Made by a program: the position numbers and the translations under genes
In this document: positions 44,693-54,536 of the stretch, piece after piece
Numbering within the stretch: position 1 is the first letter of the stretch
How the letters are laid out: every line of letters starts with the position of its first letter
Assembly (NCBI GenBank): GCA_944325515.1
Contig: CALVAO010000007.1
Coordinates: 1 to 64,000 of the forward strand
DNA: 64,000 bases
Origin: Candidatus Gastranaerophilales bacterium
GTDB lineage: Bacteria; Cyanobacteriota; Vampirovibrionia; Gastranaerophilales; Gastranaerophilaceae
Direction: 5' to 3'
The notes under the pieces: model-generated
Told to the model about the DNA's origin: nothing
Database searches by the model: none
The model's input: only the letters and a program-made list of their open reading frames with translations

Positions 44693-46201
44693 ATGAAAAA
44701 GATTTTAAATATATTATTAATATGTTCAATTCTTTCTGTTTCAACAAATGCGGTTTTAGCAAAGAAAAAAGAAGATAAAGTTAAAAAAGAAGAAAAAATA
44801 GAAATAGTAAAACCGGAAAAAGTTAAGGTTAATAAACGACTTGAACGCAAGAAGAATAAGAATAATGAGCGTGTAAAGCGTGAAACTTCAAAAGAAGCAA
44901 AGGGCATGTACGAAACCAAATTTCCGGAAATAAACAGCCAGATAGAATATACGGAAATGAATGGCGAAGTTACACTAAGCGATTGTATTAAACTTGCGAT
45001 AACTCATCATCCAACAATTATGTCCGCAATAAGCAATGCAGAAATTTATAAAACAAGAATAGGACAGGCGTGGTCGAATTATTTTCCGACAATCGGTGCA
45101 GGTGTAAGTTATTCAAGAAATGATATGCTGATGTCTAATATGCCGGCTAATATGTCAAGAATGATGACGCAAAGATATAATATGTTTTATGTGCCGACAC
45201 TTTCTGCGAATATGCTGTTCTTTGATTTCGGAAAGACAAAAGCTAGTGCTGATATGGCAAAAAGAAATTATGAAGCTTCCAGATATGATGCGGAATCAAG
45301 TATTGAAACTGTCATATATAATGTAAAAGTTGCTTATTACAATATGGTTTTTGCGGAAATACAAAAAGCTGTTTATGAAGAAACGGTTAAAGATTTTGAG
45401 CTGCAACTAAAACAGGCAAAAGCTTATTATGAAATAGGTAAAAAGGCTAAAATAGATGTAACCACTGCTGAATATAATATGGGAAATGCAAAGGTTAATT
45501 TAATCAGAGCAAAAAATACACTGGAACTTGCAGCTGTAGAACTGGCGAATGCAGTAGGTATTCCGGAACTTGAGAATGTTATTCTCAAGGATAAAATGAA
45601 CAGCAAAAAATATGATGTTAATTTTCCGGATTTGTTAAAAACTGCGCAGGAATCACGTCCGGCATTATTGTCCGCCAAGAAAGCCATGGATGCGGCAGAA
45701 ATGAATGTCCGTGCAGCAAAGCGGGCTTTTACTCCGGATATCAGCGGGTTTGCTTCATATGACCATGGCGGGCGACAGATATATAGTGATTACGGATATC
45801 AATTTGGAGTACAGCTGAATTATAATGCTTTAAATATAATGCTTTTGAAAAAACAGGTTGATGAGGCTAAAGCTACATATCAAAAATATGTTGCAGATTA
45901 TGAGCAGCAGAAACAAAACGTTTATCTGGAAGTCAAAAGCGCTTACATAAATCTGTTGAATTCTCATGATAGTCTTGATGTTGCAAAACTTGCCCTTCAA
46001 CAGGCAAAAGAAAGACAGTATCTGGCTTTTAGAAGGTATCAAGTAGGTTTAGGCGATGCAATTGAGTTTAAAGATTCTGAAAATACTTATTTGAATGCAC
46101 AGCTTGATTATTACAATAACCTTTTAAACTACAATATAAATGCTGCAGAGCTTGAACGGGTAATTGGCGCTCCAATTAAGGAATCAGATATTGATTTGTG
46201 A
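44693..46201 (+). CDS. TolC-family outer-membrane efflux protein
   Basis: 502 aa from ATG 44693, one base after the pump stop. Signal peptide ILNILLICSILSVSTNAVLA, then an unusual ~50-residue Lys/Glu-rich segment before the conserved domain. Two OEP repeats (from LSDCIKLAITHHPTI, and from PDLLKTAQESRPALL) form the alpha-barrel. NYFPTIGAGVSYSRNDML and DISGFASYDHGG are the strand segments. Completes the tripartite pump. The basic extension is not typical of TolC and may be a linker. Confidence 0.92.
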   Translation: MKKILNILLICSILSVSTNAVLAKKKEDKVKKEEKIEIVKPEKVKVNKRLERKKNKNNERVKRETSKEAKGMYETKFPEINSQIEYTEMNGEVTLSDCIKLAITHHPTIMSAISNAEIYKTRIGQAWSNYFPTIGAGVSYSRNDMLMSNMPANMSRMMTQRYNMFYVPTLSANMLFFDFGKTKASADMAKRNYEASRYDAESSIETVIYNVKVAYYNMVFAEIQKAVYEETVKDFELQLKQAKAYYEIGKKAKIDVTTAEYNMGNAKVNLIRAKNTLELAAVELANAVGIPELENVILKDKMNSKKYDVNFPDLLKTAQESRPALLSAKKAMDAAEMNVRAAKRAFTPDISGFASYDHGGRQIYSDYGYQFGVQLNYNALNIMLLKKQVDEAKATYQKYVADYEQQKQNVYLEVKSAYINLLNSHDSLDVAKLALQQAKERQYLAFRRYQVGLGDAIEFKDSENTYLNAQLDYYNNLLNYNINAAELERVIGAPIKESDIDL

Positions 46202-46340
46202 TAAACAGTTTTGCTTTTGATAAAAATAATAAAAAATTTGATTAGCGGCAATATAACTCTTCTTAACCGGAAATAATACTATTTATATATGAGTTATGGT
46301 TAAAAAAAATATGATAACATGAATAAAAATAGGAGAAGTT

Positions 46341-46730
46341 ATGAAGAAATTTTTATTTTTGTTATCTGCATTAATTATTTGCCCCCTAACATTTTCTGCT
46401 GAACAGCTTCAGCCAGCGACAGTACCGCAAAATGTTATGTTTGAAGACTGCACAAAACTTTTTGCAGTAAATAAGGAAAAATTATTTTATTTGACACTTG
46501 CATCCCTTTCCGCAAACAGATTTCTTATAGATGAAGTCCAGACATACAACGGTTATGTAATCTTTAGTGTTAATAAAAATCAGTATCTGGCAACTATTGC
46601 GGGGGTTGATAATTCCAATTCTATTTTAAAAATCACGCCTTGCAATAATGTGTATAACTTTCCGCCCGGAATAGTTACAAATACATTTAAGTATATTGAT
46701 TTGAACTTGAATTCAGATATAAAAAGCTGA
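46341..46730 (+). CDS. Small exported protein, unknown
   Basis: 129 aa, ribosome site AGGAGAAG. Signal peptide FLFLLSALIICPLTFSA; mature part ~110 residues of mixed strands with two Cys (FEDCTKL, ITPCNN) that may pair. The pattern LTLASLSANRFLIDEVQTYNGYVIFSV suggests a small alpha-beta domain. Not recognised. Confidence 0.65.
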   Translation: MKKFLFLLSALIICPLTFSAEQLQPATVPQNVMFEDCTKLFAVNKEKLFYLTLASLSANRFLIDEVQTYNGYVIFSVNKNQYLATIAGVDNSNSILKITPCNNVYNFPPGIVTNTFKYIDLNLNSDIKS

Positions 46731-46765
46731 TAAATCGTCAAAATTGGGGAGGAGGGCTTTGCCCG

Positions 46766-47971
46766 ATGAAACGAATTTTTACACTGATTATCATATTTTT
46801 TTCTATTTTGACCCTTACTGCCTGTTCAATAAGGGAAGATGCCCGTCCCAGAGAAGTAACAGTCTGGACTTTGCAGATGGGGGATTTTGCGGATTATATG
46901 TATAAGATTATCCGCAGTTACGAAAAGGAACATCCGAATATTCAAATTAAATGGATTGATGTGCCGTTTTCAGAAGGCGAAAAAAGAACACTGGCTGCGG
47001 TTATGACAGACACGCCGCCGGATTTAATCAATCTTAATCCGGATTTCTCTGCGCTTCTGGCACAAAAAGGAACACTTCAAGAGATTGATGAAGAAGCGCT
47101 CAATGGTTTTAATCCGGATATTATAAATGCACTTAAATATAACGGCAGAATTTATTCAATTCCATGGTATGCAACAAGTGCTGTTACTATATACAATAAA
47201 GAACTTTTTGAAAAATCCGGTATAATAAGACTTCCAAAGACTTATAAAGAACTGGGTGCTGTTTCTGAAAAAATAAAGCTGAATACTGGCGCCTATGCTT
47301 ATCTGCCGACGATTACCGAAAATGATACGATGGTTAAAATTCTGAATAAATACGGAATAACGGATGATTATACAGCTGCAGCTCCGGTTTTTGAAATGTA
47401 TAAAAATTTATATCAAAAAGAGTTAATCCCAAAAGAGAGTATAACTTTTACTTTAAGAGAAGCGCTTGAACAGTATATGGCAGAAAAAATTGTTTTCTTT
47501 CAAGGCGGTGCCAATTTCTTAACTATGGTGAAAGAAAATGCACCATCGGTTTATGAAAAAACTGATGTAACCGAGCAAATAAAAGGACCTGTCGGGCAAA
47601 ATGATTTCTCGGTTATGAATTTTGTAATTCCGCTAAAGGCGAAACACAAAAAAGAAGCACTTGATTTTTGTTTGTATCTTACAAATGCTCAAAACCAGCT
47701 TGAACTTGCAAAAATGACAAATGTTATTGCGACAAACAGTGAAGCATTAAATAACGCTTTCTATAATGATTATTCGACTCTGGAAGCCAAAGCCCGCTCA
47801 GTTAGTGCCAAACAAATTTCCCAAATTACTCCCCAGCTAAAACAACGGCGAAATCAAAAAGAAATTAATACGCTTGTTAATACTGCAGTTCAATCTGTAC
47901 TTTTAAATAAGGATTCAACAGAGAATATTTTAAAAAAGCTTGATACAGATATTAAAGAGATTGAAGAATAA
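46766..47971 (+). CDS. ABC-type sugar-binding lipoprotein (extracellular SBP family 1)
   Basis: 401 aa. Lipobox LTLTAC gives a lipidated Cys near residue 20. Next come VTVWTLQMGDFADYM, a family 1 fold (PPDLINLNPDFSALLAQKGTL, SIPWYATSAVTIYNKELFEKSG), as in maltose/glycerol-3-phosphate-type binding proteins. No permease or ATPase genes are adjacent, so the transporter partner must lie elsewhere. A GGGC-TTT-GCCC hairpin (46754-46764) sits between GGGGAGGA and the ATG. Confidence 0.85.
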   Translation: MKRIFTLIIIFFSILTLTACSIREDARPREVTVWTLQMGDFADYMYKIIRSYEKEHPNIQIKWIDVPFSEGEKRTLAAVMTDTPPDLINLNPDFSALLAQKGTLQEIDEEALNGFNPDIINALKYNGRIYSIPWYATSAVTIYNKELFEKSGIIRLPKTYKELGAVSEKIKLNTGAYAYLPTITENDTMVKILNKYGITDDYTAAAPVFEMYKNLYQKELIPKESITFTLREALEQYMAEKIVFFQGGANFLTMVKENAPSVYEKTDVTEQIKGPVGQNDFSVMNFVIPLKAKHKKEALDFCLYLTNAQNQLELAKMTNVIATNSEALNNAFYNDYSTLEAKARSVSAKQISQITPQLKQRRNQKEINTLVNTAVQSVLLNKDSTENILKKLDTDIKEIEE

Positions 47972-48041
47972 ATCCAACCTATATACATTTGCCCCTGTTT
48001 ATCTTATACTATTCGGTAAATGGAATATGAGAGGATAAATA

Positions 48042-49763
48042 ATGTTAAAAGATTTTTTCTTAAATGAAGTTGAAGAAGCAATATTAAAAGCTATACAAGA
48101 TAATAAACTCGGACAGGCATCAGAATATCAAAAAGGAACTCTGATTGTAGAAAAGCCAAAAAATCCAAATTTTGGAGATTTTGCTGTCAATGTTTCATCC
48201 CTTGCACGCACTGCTAAAATTGCACCTCCTGTTATTGCCAATGTAATTGCAGAATATCTTGCAAAGGAAAACTATGAAGTTTCTATTGTCGGCGGATTTA
48301 TAAACTTTAAGATAGAAAATATTCTTTTAGCAAATGCTATAGAAGAAATTCTAAAAAAGAAAGAGAATTACGGTCGTCCGGAAAATATTGAAAAAGAAAA
48401 AATACTTCTTGAATATGTTTCCGCAAATCCGACAGGACCTTTTCACATAGGACACGGACGCTGGGCAGCAATGGGCAGCGCTCTGGCAAATCTATTGAAA
48501 TTCTACGGGCATGATGTTTATCAAGAATTTTATATTAATGATGCGGGAAGCCAGATACAAAAACTCGGGAATTCTCTTAAAATAAGGGTTATGCAGCAGC
48601 TTGGCGAAAATATTGATTTTCCGGAGGATGAAACAGAAAGAAAAAATTATTATCCCGGTGATTATTTAATACCAGCAGCAAAGAAATATATTGAACAAAA
48701 TCCTGGTATAACAGCAGATAAACTTGATAGTCAAATACTTTCAGATTTTGCAAAAAAAGAAATGGAAGAGTGCCAGAAAAAGCTTCTTGAAGAATTCAGA
48801 GTTCATTTTGATAATTTTTATTCAGAGCTGGAACTTCATAAATCCGGTAAAGTGGAAGAAAGCTATAAAGCACTTATGGAAAAAGGAATGCTGTATGAAC
48901 AGGATGGCGCTATGTGGTTTAAATCATCAGCATTTGGAGATGATCAAGACAGGGTTATTAAAAAGGCTGACGGTTCTAACACTTATTTAACAGCTGATAT
49001 CGCCTATCATGCAGATAAGTTTAACAGAGGGTTTGACAGACTTATCAATATATGGGGAGCTGACCATCATGGTTATGTAGCGCGTGTTAAAGCTTCATTA
49101 GAAGCTTTAGGATACAATCCGGATAAACTGGAAATCCTTCTGGGACAGCTTGTAAATTTAGTTGTTAACGGTGAAGAAGTCAGAATGGGCAAACGTAAAA
49201 ACATGGTTACATTAGACGACTTGATAGAAGAAGTAGGAATTGATGCAACCCGTTACTGGATGGAAATGAGAAATATTGATATGACTCTGGACTTTGATAT
49301 CGAGCTTGCAAAACGCTCAACGGATGAAAATCCCGTGTTTTATGTCCAGTATGCGTATGCCCGTGTATGTTCTATTTTAAGAAACGCTGTGAATGAAAGA
49401 CTTAACGCAGAAACAGGAGAAAAATCCACTGCACCTATGAGCAGAGAAGAATTGGATAATTTAATTGAAAACTTTGATAAAAATATAATTCTCAAAACAG
49501 CTGACAGTGCAAAAGCGCTTATTTTAAAACTTGAAGAATTTAAATCGGTTATTGTATTATCCGCACAGAACAGAACTGTTTATACTATCTGCCGTTATGT
49601 TCAAGAGCTGGCAGCTGAATTCCATTCATTCTATAATTCAAACAGAGTAATCTGTGATGATAAAGAATTAATGCAATCCAGACTTGCGCTTATGTTAGCA
49701 ATCAAAACGACATTAAAAAATGCGCTTGATATTCTTGCAGTGTCTGTACCGGAAAAGATGTAA
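48042..49763 (+). CDS. argS: Arginyl-tRNA synthetase
   Basis: 573 aa, normal length. Class I HIGH motif in SANPTGPFHIGHGRWAAMG. The KMSK-like loop reads MGKRKNMVTL, typical of ArgRS variants. The N-terminal Add-1 domain and C-terminal all-helical anticodon domain (DALR) are present. Ribosome site GAGAGGAT. Attaches arginine to its tRNA. Confidence 0.96.
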   Translation: MLKDFFLNEVEEAILKAIQDNKLGQASEYQKGTLIVEKPKNPNFGDFAVNVSSLARTAKIAPPVIANVIAEYLAKENYEVSIVGGFINFKIENILLANAIEEILKKKENYGRPENIEKEKILLEYVSANPTGPFHIGHGRWAAMGSALANLLKFYGHDVYQEFYINDAGSQIQKLGNSLKIRVMQQLGENIDFPEDETERKNYYPGDYLIPAAKKYIEQNPGITADKLDSQILSDFAKKEMEECQKKLLEEFRVHFDNFYSELELHKSGKVEESYKALMEKGMLYEQDGAMWFKSSAFGDDQDRVIKKADGSNTYLTADIAYHADKFNRGFDRLINIWGADHHGYVARVKASLEALGYNPDKLEILLGQLVNLVVNGEEVRMGKRKNMVTLDDLIEEVGIDATRYWMEMRNIDMTLDFDIELAKRSTDENPVFYVQYAYARVCSILRNAVNERLNAETGEKSTAPMSREELDNLIENFDKNIILKTADSAKALILKLEEFKSVIVLSAQNRTVYTICRYVQELAAEFHSFYNSNRVICDDKELMQSRLALMLAIKTTLKNALDILAVSVPEKM

Positions 49764-49888
49764 AAATGTCCCTATGGATTGCCCCACTCACCGCATCCGC
49801 AGGGCGAGAAAATTGTACTTGCTCTTTTTATTTGGACAGTTATACCCGGATTAAGAGGAAGTTTTTAAAATAAATACTAATGAGTTAA

Positions 49889-49924
49889 AATGGCTGGTAA
49901 ACATAAGTATACCAGCCATTATTT
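49889..49924. terminator. Terminator after argS, likely bidirectional
   Basis: AATGGCTGGTA (49889-49899) pairs with TACCAGCCATT (49910-49920), with TTATTT after it and an A-rich flank before it, between converging genes. Confidence 0.8.
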
Positions 49925-49925
49925 A

Positions 49926-50135
49926 TTATTCAAATTTCGGAATATTCGGATTATCAAGATTATCTAACAATTGTTGAATATCTACTTGGGAATTCGGTCT
50001 TAAAGGACGCATTTTCCCAGGTTTTAAAGGTTCAGCGGTCAACTCTTGAATTTCCATTTGCGGTTCGAAATTAATTTTATCTTTCCAGTTCTTTTGAAAA
50101 TTAAATAAACCTCTGTTGTTAATGTTCATACCCAT
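49926..50135 (-). CDS. Small unknown protein
   Basis: 69 aa; AAAGGA lies 11 nt before the ATG. Asn/Gln/Pro-rich, no membrane helix; residues 45-69 (RPNSQVDIQQLLDNLDNPNI) may form a short helix. Not recognised. About 290 bp of AT-rich non-coding DNA with no visible feature separate it from the divergent HTH gene. Confidence 0.55.
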   Translation of the reverse strand: MGMNINNRGLFNFQKNWKDKINFEPQMEIQELTAEPLKPGKMRPLRPNSQVDIQQLLDNLDNPNIPKFE

Positions 50136-50389
50136 AATGTTGTTTTCCTTTCATTTTTAGTTACGGACTTTGTAAGCTTACATGAACTATAACGGCATTT
50201 TATAGAAAAACTTTAGAAAAAAACGTAAATTTGTTACAATTTGTATTTATAAGATACTAACTGCTGTCCAAACATTATGACAATACTGACAAATGCCCAG
50301 TTTACAATTATTAATATTTCTTTACATGTTTTGTAATTTATAGTCGTTGTACGCATTTTTAGCAACATATTTATAAGCGTATTAGAGCA

Positions 50390-50418
50390 TTTTATTCTAA
50401 TTTATATAATTTTAAAAT
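50390..50418 (+). promoter_or_regulatory. Possible leaderless promoter of the HTH gene
   Basis: TAAAAT (50413-50418) six nt before ATG 50425; the -35 (TTTTAT, 50390-50395) is poor. No Shine-Dalgarno. Confidence 0.35.
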
Positions 50419-50424
50419 ATTTAT

Positions 50425-50778
50425 ATGGTTGATGTAGCAAAAATATTTGGTAAGAGATTACAACAAATAAGAAAGATGCGCGGATTGACTCAAGCACAAT
50501 TTGCAGAACTTGTTGAGCTAGAGGTATCAACAATTTCCAGAATTGAAAAAGGCTCTCAGTATCCTAAGCCAGAAAACGTTAATAAATTTGTAGAGGTTCT
50601 AAATGTAGAACTTAAAGAGTTTTTTACATACACTTTTGTAGAGAAATCAAAAGAAGAAATTTTGCAATCGATATATTCTATTATAGAAAAATCCACATTT
50701 AAAGATTTGCAGTTCTACAATAAAATGATGCAGTTGCATTTAGAATATAAAAGCCGTTATAAGGGCAGAACACTATAA
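50425..50778 (+). CDS. XRE-family helix-turn-helix regulator
   Basis: 117 aa. HTH_3 domain at residues ~6-62: GKRLQQIRKMRGLTQAQFAELV then STISRIEKGSQYPKPENV, a cro/C1-type DNA-binding fold. The C-terminal ~50 residues are helical (dimerisation or sensing). It stands alone; its target could be nearby (nth or its own promoter) but no operator was identified. Confidence 0.85.
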   Translation: MVDVAKIFGKRLQQIRKMRGLTQAQFAELVELEVSTISRIEKGSQYPKPENVNKFVEVLNVELKEFFTYTFVEKSKEEILQSIYSIIEKSTFKDLQFYNKMMQLHLEYKSRYKGRTL

Positions 50779-50878
50779 ATTATTTACCAAGCATACTTAA
50801 AATTATAGTCAGTTTTATTATTTTATCAGCTTGTAGATATTTTATGCTTAATATACGATATTATTAGGAGTATATAAA

Positions 50879-51523
50879 ATGACGGCTAGAAAAGACTGTA
50901 ATATAGATATAATCGTAGCGAAATTAAAAGATGCTAAGCAGCCGATGAGTGATTTTGTGCATTTAATGGATAGTTTTAATGACCCTTATCTTGTCTTGAT
51001 ATCCTGCATATTAAGCTTGAGAACAAATGATAAAACAACCTATCCTGCTACATTAAGAATGCTTGAACTTGCAAAAACACCAAAAGAAATGAAGAATGTA
51101 AATGTACAGGAGCTGGCTAAAACTATTTATCCTGTCGGTTTTTATGAAAACAAGGCCAAGCAGATTATTGAACTTTCAAGGGTTATTGATGAAGATTTAG
51201 GCGGGAAAGTTCCGGATGAAATTGATGATTTAATAAAATTTAACGGGGTTGGAAGAAAAACTGCCAATCTTGTTTTATCACGCGGGTTTAATAAACCTGC
51301 TATTTGTGTGGATGTTCATGTGCATAGAATTTTTAACCGACTGGGCTATGTAAAAACGAAAAATCCGGAAGAAACCGAGTTTGCTTTACGAGAAAAACTT
51401 CCAGTAAAACACTGGATAGATATAAATACCCTTCTTGTTACCCATGGACAGAATGTCTGTAAACCATTGAAACCAAATTGTGAAGCATGTCCGATAGCTG
51501 ACTATTGCGCAAAGATTATATAA
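50879..51523 (+). CDS. nth: Endonuclease III
   Basis: 214 aa, ribosome site TTAGGAG. HhH-GPD glycosylase: FNGVGRKTANLVLSRGF has the helix-hairpin-helix and catalytic Lys, and ICVDVHVHRI carries the catalytic Asp. The C-terminal [4Fe-4S] loop is CKPLKPNCEACPIADYC. Removes oxidised pyrimidines and cleaves abasic sites in base-excision repair. Confidence 0.95.
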   Translation: MTARKDCNIDIIVAKLKDAKQPMSDFVHLMDSFNDPYLVLISCILSLRTNDKTTYPATLRMLELAKTPKEMKNVNVQELAKTIYPVGFYENKAKQIIELSRVIDEDLGGKVPDEIDDLIKFNGVGRKTANLVLSRGFNKPAICVDVHVHRIFNRLGYVKTKNPEETEFALREKLPVKHWIDINTLLVTHGQNVCKPLKPNCEACPIADYCAKII

Positions 51524-51557
51524 TATGGTAAAATGAATAAAACGAGAGAGGGTATAA

Positions 51558-52172
51558 ATGGCAGAACAAATCAACTGTCCGTTTTGCGGGAATATTATAG
51601 AAAGTGATGCATTGCGATGTGAAAATTGCGGTTCATTATTTAAAGAGCCGGAGCTTCCTAATATTAAATTTAATGAACTCGGTCCTTTTCTTGCTATTGA
51701 TATTTTGACACTGGGCTTTTTCTCAACAATATGGTTTTTTATAAACGGAAAAGCTATAAATAAGCTTACTCCCTCCGGTAAAGACAAACTGAAGCTGCAA
51801 TGGCTGTTTTTGCTTTTAGCTGTAAATGGCGGTTTTTATCTATTCTTCTTCTATAAGCATCCAACTTATCTGCTTATATTTGCAATATTGCAATGTTTTA
51901 TCTATATCGCCCTTACATACCGTGTACTAAGAATTATACAAAAATATACCGAAAACACTTATGGCACATTTGTTGAAAGTAACCCTTATTATATAGTGTT
52001 ATTCAATATTTTCTACTTAATACATTTCATTGATACATACAAAAATCGTGTACAAAATCTACACGTACATTTTGATTGGAAATCTCCGCAGGGAATTATA
52101 CTTATCCTGCTGATACTTATTATTATTTTTATACTCCGTTTTTACAATGAAATGTATTTACTGCTTCATTAA
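51558..52172 (+). CDS. Zinc-ribbon membrane protein
   Basis: 204 aa, ribosome site GAGAGGG. The N-terminus CPFCGNIIESDALRCENCG is a zinc-ribbon (two CxxC pairs). Four to five membrane helices follow, including DILTLGFFSTIWFFI, LFLLLAVNGGFYLFFF and a C-terminal Ile/Leu helix; the layout resembles DUF4234-type proteins. Role unknown. Its 3' end overlaps the converging gene by 4 nt. Confidence 0.7.
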   Translation: MAEQINCPFCGNIIESDALRCENCGSLFKEPELPNIKFNELGPFLAIDILTLGFFSTIWFFINGKAINKLTPSGKDKLKLQWLFLLLAVNGGFYLFFFYKHPTYLLIFAILQCFIYIALTYRVLRIIQKYTENTYGTFVESNPYYIVLFNIFYLIHFIDTYKNRVQNLHVHFDWKSPQGIILILLILIIIFILRFYNEMYLLLH

Positions 52173-52522
52173 ACAGACATATCAATAATTGAATCATATA
52201 CAGCACAGTTGGCTTGATACGCAGTTTGAGCCAGTTTTATATTGCAGGCATCCTGCACTGAATATCCGTTCTGCAAGGCTGATACCATTGCATTATCTAA
52301 ATCCTGTGCAGATTGTACAACGTTAGCTCCAGCTGTGGCAAGCAAGTCTTCCGGTCTGATGTTTGAATAATAATTGTTTAAATCAACTTGAGAACTCTCA
52401 ACATCAGAGGTTGAATACGTCGGAACTGTTGCAGCCTCCGGAGCATTTCTGCCCGTTGTTGCACTCATATTTTCCAGTAAGCCGGAGTAAATGGATGTGT
52501 CTATTGATGATATAGAACTCAT
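52169..52522 (-). CDS. Small Ser/Ala/Asn-rich protein, unknown
   Basis: 117 aa, ribosome site AGAGGT. No membrane helix or signal peptide. Begins MSSISSIDTSIYSGLLENMSA and has a helical C-terminus (AQDLDNAMVSALQNGYSVQD, LAQTAYQANCAVYDSI) reminiscent of flagellar rod or motility-associated small proteins, but this is only an impression. Not recognised. Confidence 0.55.
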   Translation of the reverse strand: MSSISSIDTSIYSGLLENMSATTGRNAPEAATVPTYSTSDVESSQVDLNNYYSNIRPEDLLATAGANVVQSAQDLDNAMVSALQNGYSVQDACNIKLAQTAYQANCAVYDSIIDMSV

Positions 52523-52587
52523 AATTAAACCTCTATTATCAGTTTAACGCATTTTTTAAAATATACAAGTGTTATATATACAATATG

Positions 52588-53460
52588 TTACATTGGCTCA
52601 GAATGTATAACTATACTTACATTCCCGAGAGCCTCCTTGATACTGCTCTCAACTTGATCACAAATATTATGACAACAACTGATTTTCATATCCGGATTAA
52701 ATAATAGCGTCAATTCTATTTCTTTATACTGTCCGGCTTTACGCCCTTTAATATTTTTGTATCCCTTAATTACTTGATTATTTTTTAAAATTTCCTCTAT
52801 TTTTGTAATATCAGCCGGAGGAATTGAACCGTCGAGAAGGTTATTAAGGGTTTCTTTTGATATTGAAAATCCGGTTTTAAGAATAATTAAAGCTACAACT
52901 ATTGCAATCACGGGGTCTATAATTGTTAATCCTGTTATTTTTATTAATACCAACCCTAACAGCACTCCTAATGAGGAAAATATATCTGTTTGTAAATGTT
53001 CTGCATCTGCCCGCAGAGATACGGAATCAGATTTTTTAGCAACAAAAAACAGATATCTGCTGACTAAAAAATTAGCAATTACAGCAAAAGCCATGACATA
53101 AATTCCCAGCATGGATTCAACTTCTATTGTATATCCGGATATGAGCTTTGATGCTGCTTCATATATAATAAATAAACCTGCAAAAATAATTAAACCGCCT
53201 TCTATAAAGCCGGACATATCCTCATATTTACCGTGTCCGAACGGATGTTCCTTATCTGCAGGCTCGGCAGAACGCGTGACCGCAAAAAAAGTTAATACAG
53301 AAGCAAGAAAATCCGAAAGTGAATGAATAGCTTCAGATATAATACTTATGCTTCCGGAAAGCATTCCGGCAATAATTTTCGTTATTATAATCAACGTATT
53401 AGAGGTTATTGAAAGCCCTGCTGCAAATTTCTTTTGAGTTTCAAGCCTCATTCTATGCAA
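52588..53460 (-). CDS. Cation diffusion facilitator (CDF) metal transporter
   Basis: 290 aa with six membrane helices. The metal site in TM2 is EAIHSLSDFLASVL (HxxxD) and in TM5 DAEHLQTDIFSS (HxxxD), matching zinc/manganese/iron exporters; the HPFGHGKYE loop is typical of the FieF-like branch. The C-terminal cytosolic domain is present, with ISCCHNICD adding possible metal ligands. Overlaps the kdsD stop by 8 nt. Confidence 0.9.
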   Translation of the reverse strand: MHRMRLETQKKFAAGLSITSNTLIIITKIIAGMLSGSISIISEAIHSLSDFLASVLTFFAVTRSAEPADKEHPFGHGKYEDMSGFIEGGLIIFAGLFIIYEAASKLISGYTIEVESMLGIYVMAFAVIANFLVSRYLFFVAKKSDSVSLRADAEHLQTDIFSSLGVLLGLVLIKITGLTIIDPVIAIVVALIILKTGFSISKETLNNLLDGSIPPADITKIEEILKNNQVIKGYKNIKGRKAGQYKEIELTLLFNPDMKISCCHNICDQVESSIKEALGNVSIVIHSEPM

Positions 53461-54436
53461 CTCCGTTATTTAACAAATCGTGAATATGGATTACTCCAAC
53501 AGGTTTATTGTCTTTCAATACAAAAAGGTTTGTAATCTTTTTATCATGCATCAATTTTAAAGCTTCAGCCGTCATTGCTTCCGGAGATATTGTTTTCGGA
53601 TTACGTGTCATCAAATCAATGGCTTTTGCTTCAAGAATTTTAGAAGATAAACATCTTCTTAAATCACCATCAGTAAGCATACCGGTTAACTCACCCTTTT
53701 CATTAATAAATCCAACACAGCCAAGACGTTTTGAAGTCATTTCCAGCAATACTGCCTGCATATTAGAATTTTCATCCAGTATAGGCATTTCCTGTCCTGT
53801 ATGCATTAAATCAGAAACGCGTTTAAGTATTGAACCGAGCTTGCCGCCCGGATGTCTGTCATTGAAAGCTTCTTTAGAGAAGCCTTTTCTTTCTATCATA
53901 CCTACTGTCAAAATATCACCGAGGACAAGTGTTGCTGTCGTTGAATTTGTTGGGGCTAAGCCAAGCGGACATGCTTCTCCATTATTAGGAAGTTCTAAAA
54001 CTATATCACCGGCTTTTCCGAGTGAACTTTCGGGATTTTTTGTAATTGCAATCAGCTTTATTCCAAATCTTTTACAATAATTTAATATATCAATAAGCTC
54101 TTTAGACTCTCCGCTATTAGAAATTGCAATTACAACATCTTCTTCGGTTATCATACCCAAATCACCATGGCTGGCTTCTGCAGGATGAACAAAGAATGAA
54201 GGTGTACCTGTTGATGCCAGAGAGGCTGCAATTTTTTTACCTATATGACCGGATTTTCCCATACCTGTTATAATTATTCTGCCTTTTGAGTTTTGCATAT
54301 AGTCGAGTGCTCTGGTAAGGTTTTCTGCTTTTAGAGAATCCTTTAAGCGGTTAATTGTTTCAATTTCAGAATCAATTGTTTTTACCGCAGAAGCTCTGTC
54401 TAATTCCATTTGTGATTGTTGAATTATTGCAGTCAT
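53453..54436 (-). CDS. kdsD: Arabinose-5-phosphate isomerase (KdsD/KpsF/GutQ)
   Basis: 327 aa. SIS sugar-isomerase domain (GRIIITGMGKSGHIGKKIAASLASTGT, PAEASHGDLGMI) plus two CBS domains at the C-terminus. Converts ribulose-5-phosphate to arabinose-5-phosphate, the first step to Kdo in lipopolysaccharide, which fits the outer-membrane genes seen elsewhere. Ribosome site AAGGAGT. Upstream member of an operon with the CDF transporter. Confidence 0.92.
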   Translation of the reverse strand: MTAIIQQSQMELDRASAVKTIDSEIETINRLKDSLKAENLTRALDYMQNSKGRIIITGMGKSGHIGKKIAASLASTGTPSFFVHPAEASHGDLGMITEEDVVIAISNSGESKELIDILNYCKRFGIKLIAITKNPESSLGKAGDIVLELPNNGEACPLGLAPTNSTTATLVLGDILTVGMIERKGFSKEAFNDRHPGGKLGSILKRVSDLMHTGQEMPILDENSNMQAVLLEMTSKRLGCVGFINEKGELTGMLTDGDLRRCLSSKILEAKAIDLMTRNPKTISPEAMTAEALKLMHDKKITNLFVLKDNKPVGVIHIHDLLNNGVA

Positions 54437-54500
54437 ATTTCACACTCCTTTTATTCCCGGAACCACCGATTTTATTTTTTGTTTTTATATTTACCTCTAT

Positions 54501-54529
54501 TTTACTACAAAAAATATTTGGCTTAAAAT
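54501..54529 (+). promoter_or_regulatory. Promoter of the Fe-S oxidoreductase gene, predicted leaderless
   Basis: TTTACT (54501-54506), 17-nt spacer, TAAAAT (54524-54529), 7 nt to ATG 54537; no Shine-Dalgarno. Confidence 0.55.
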
Positions 54530-54536
54530 ATTAATC

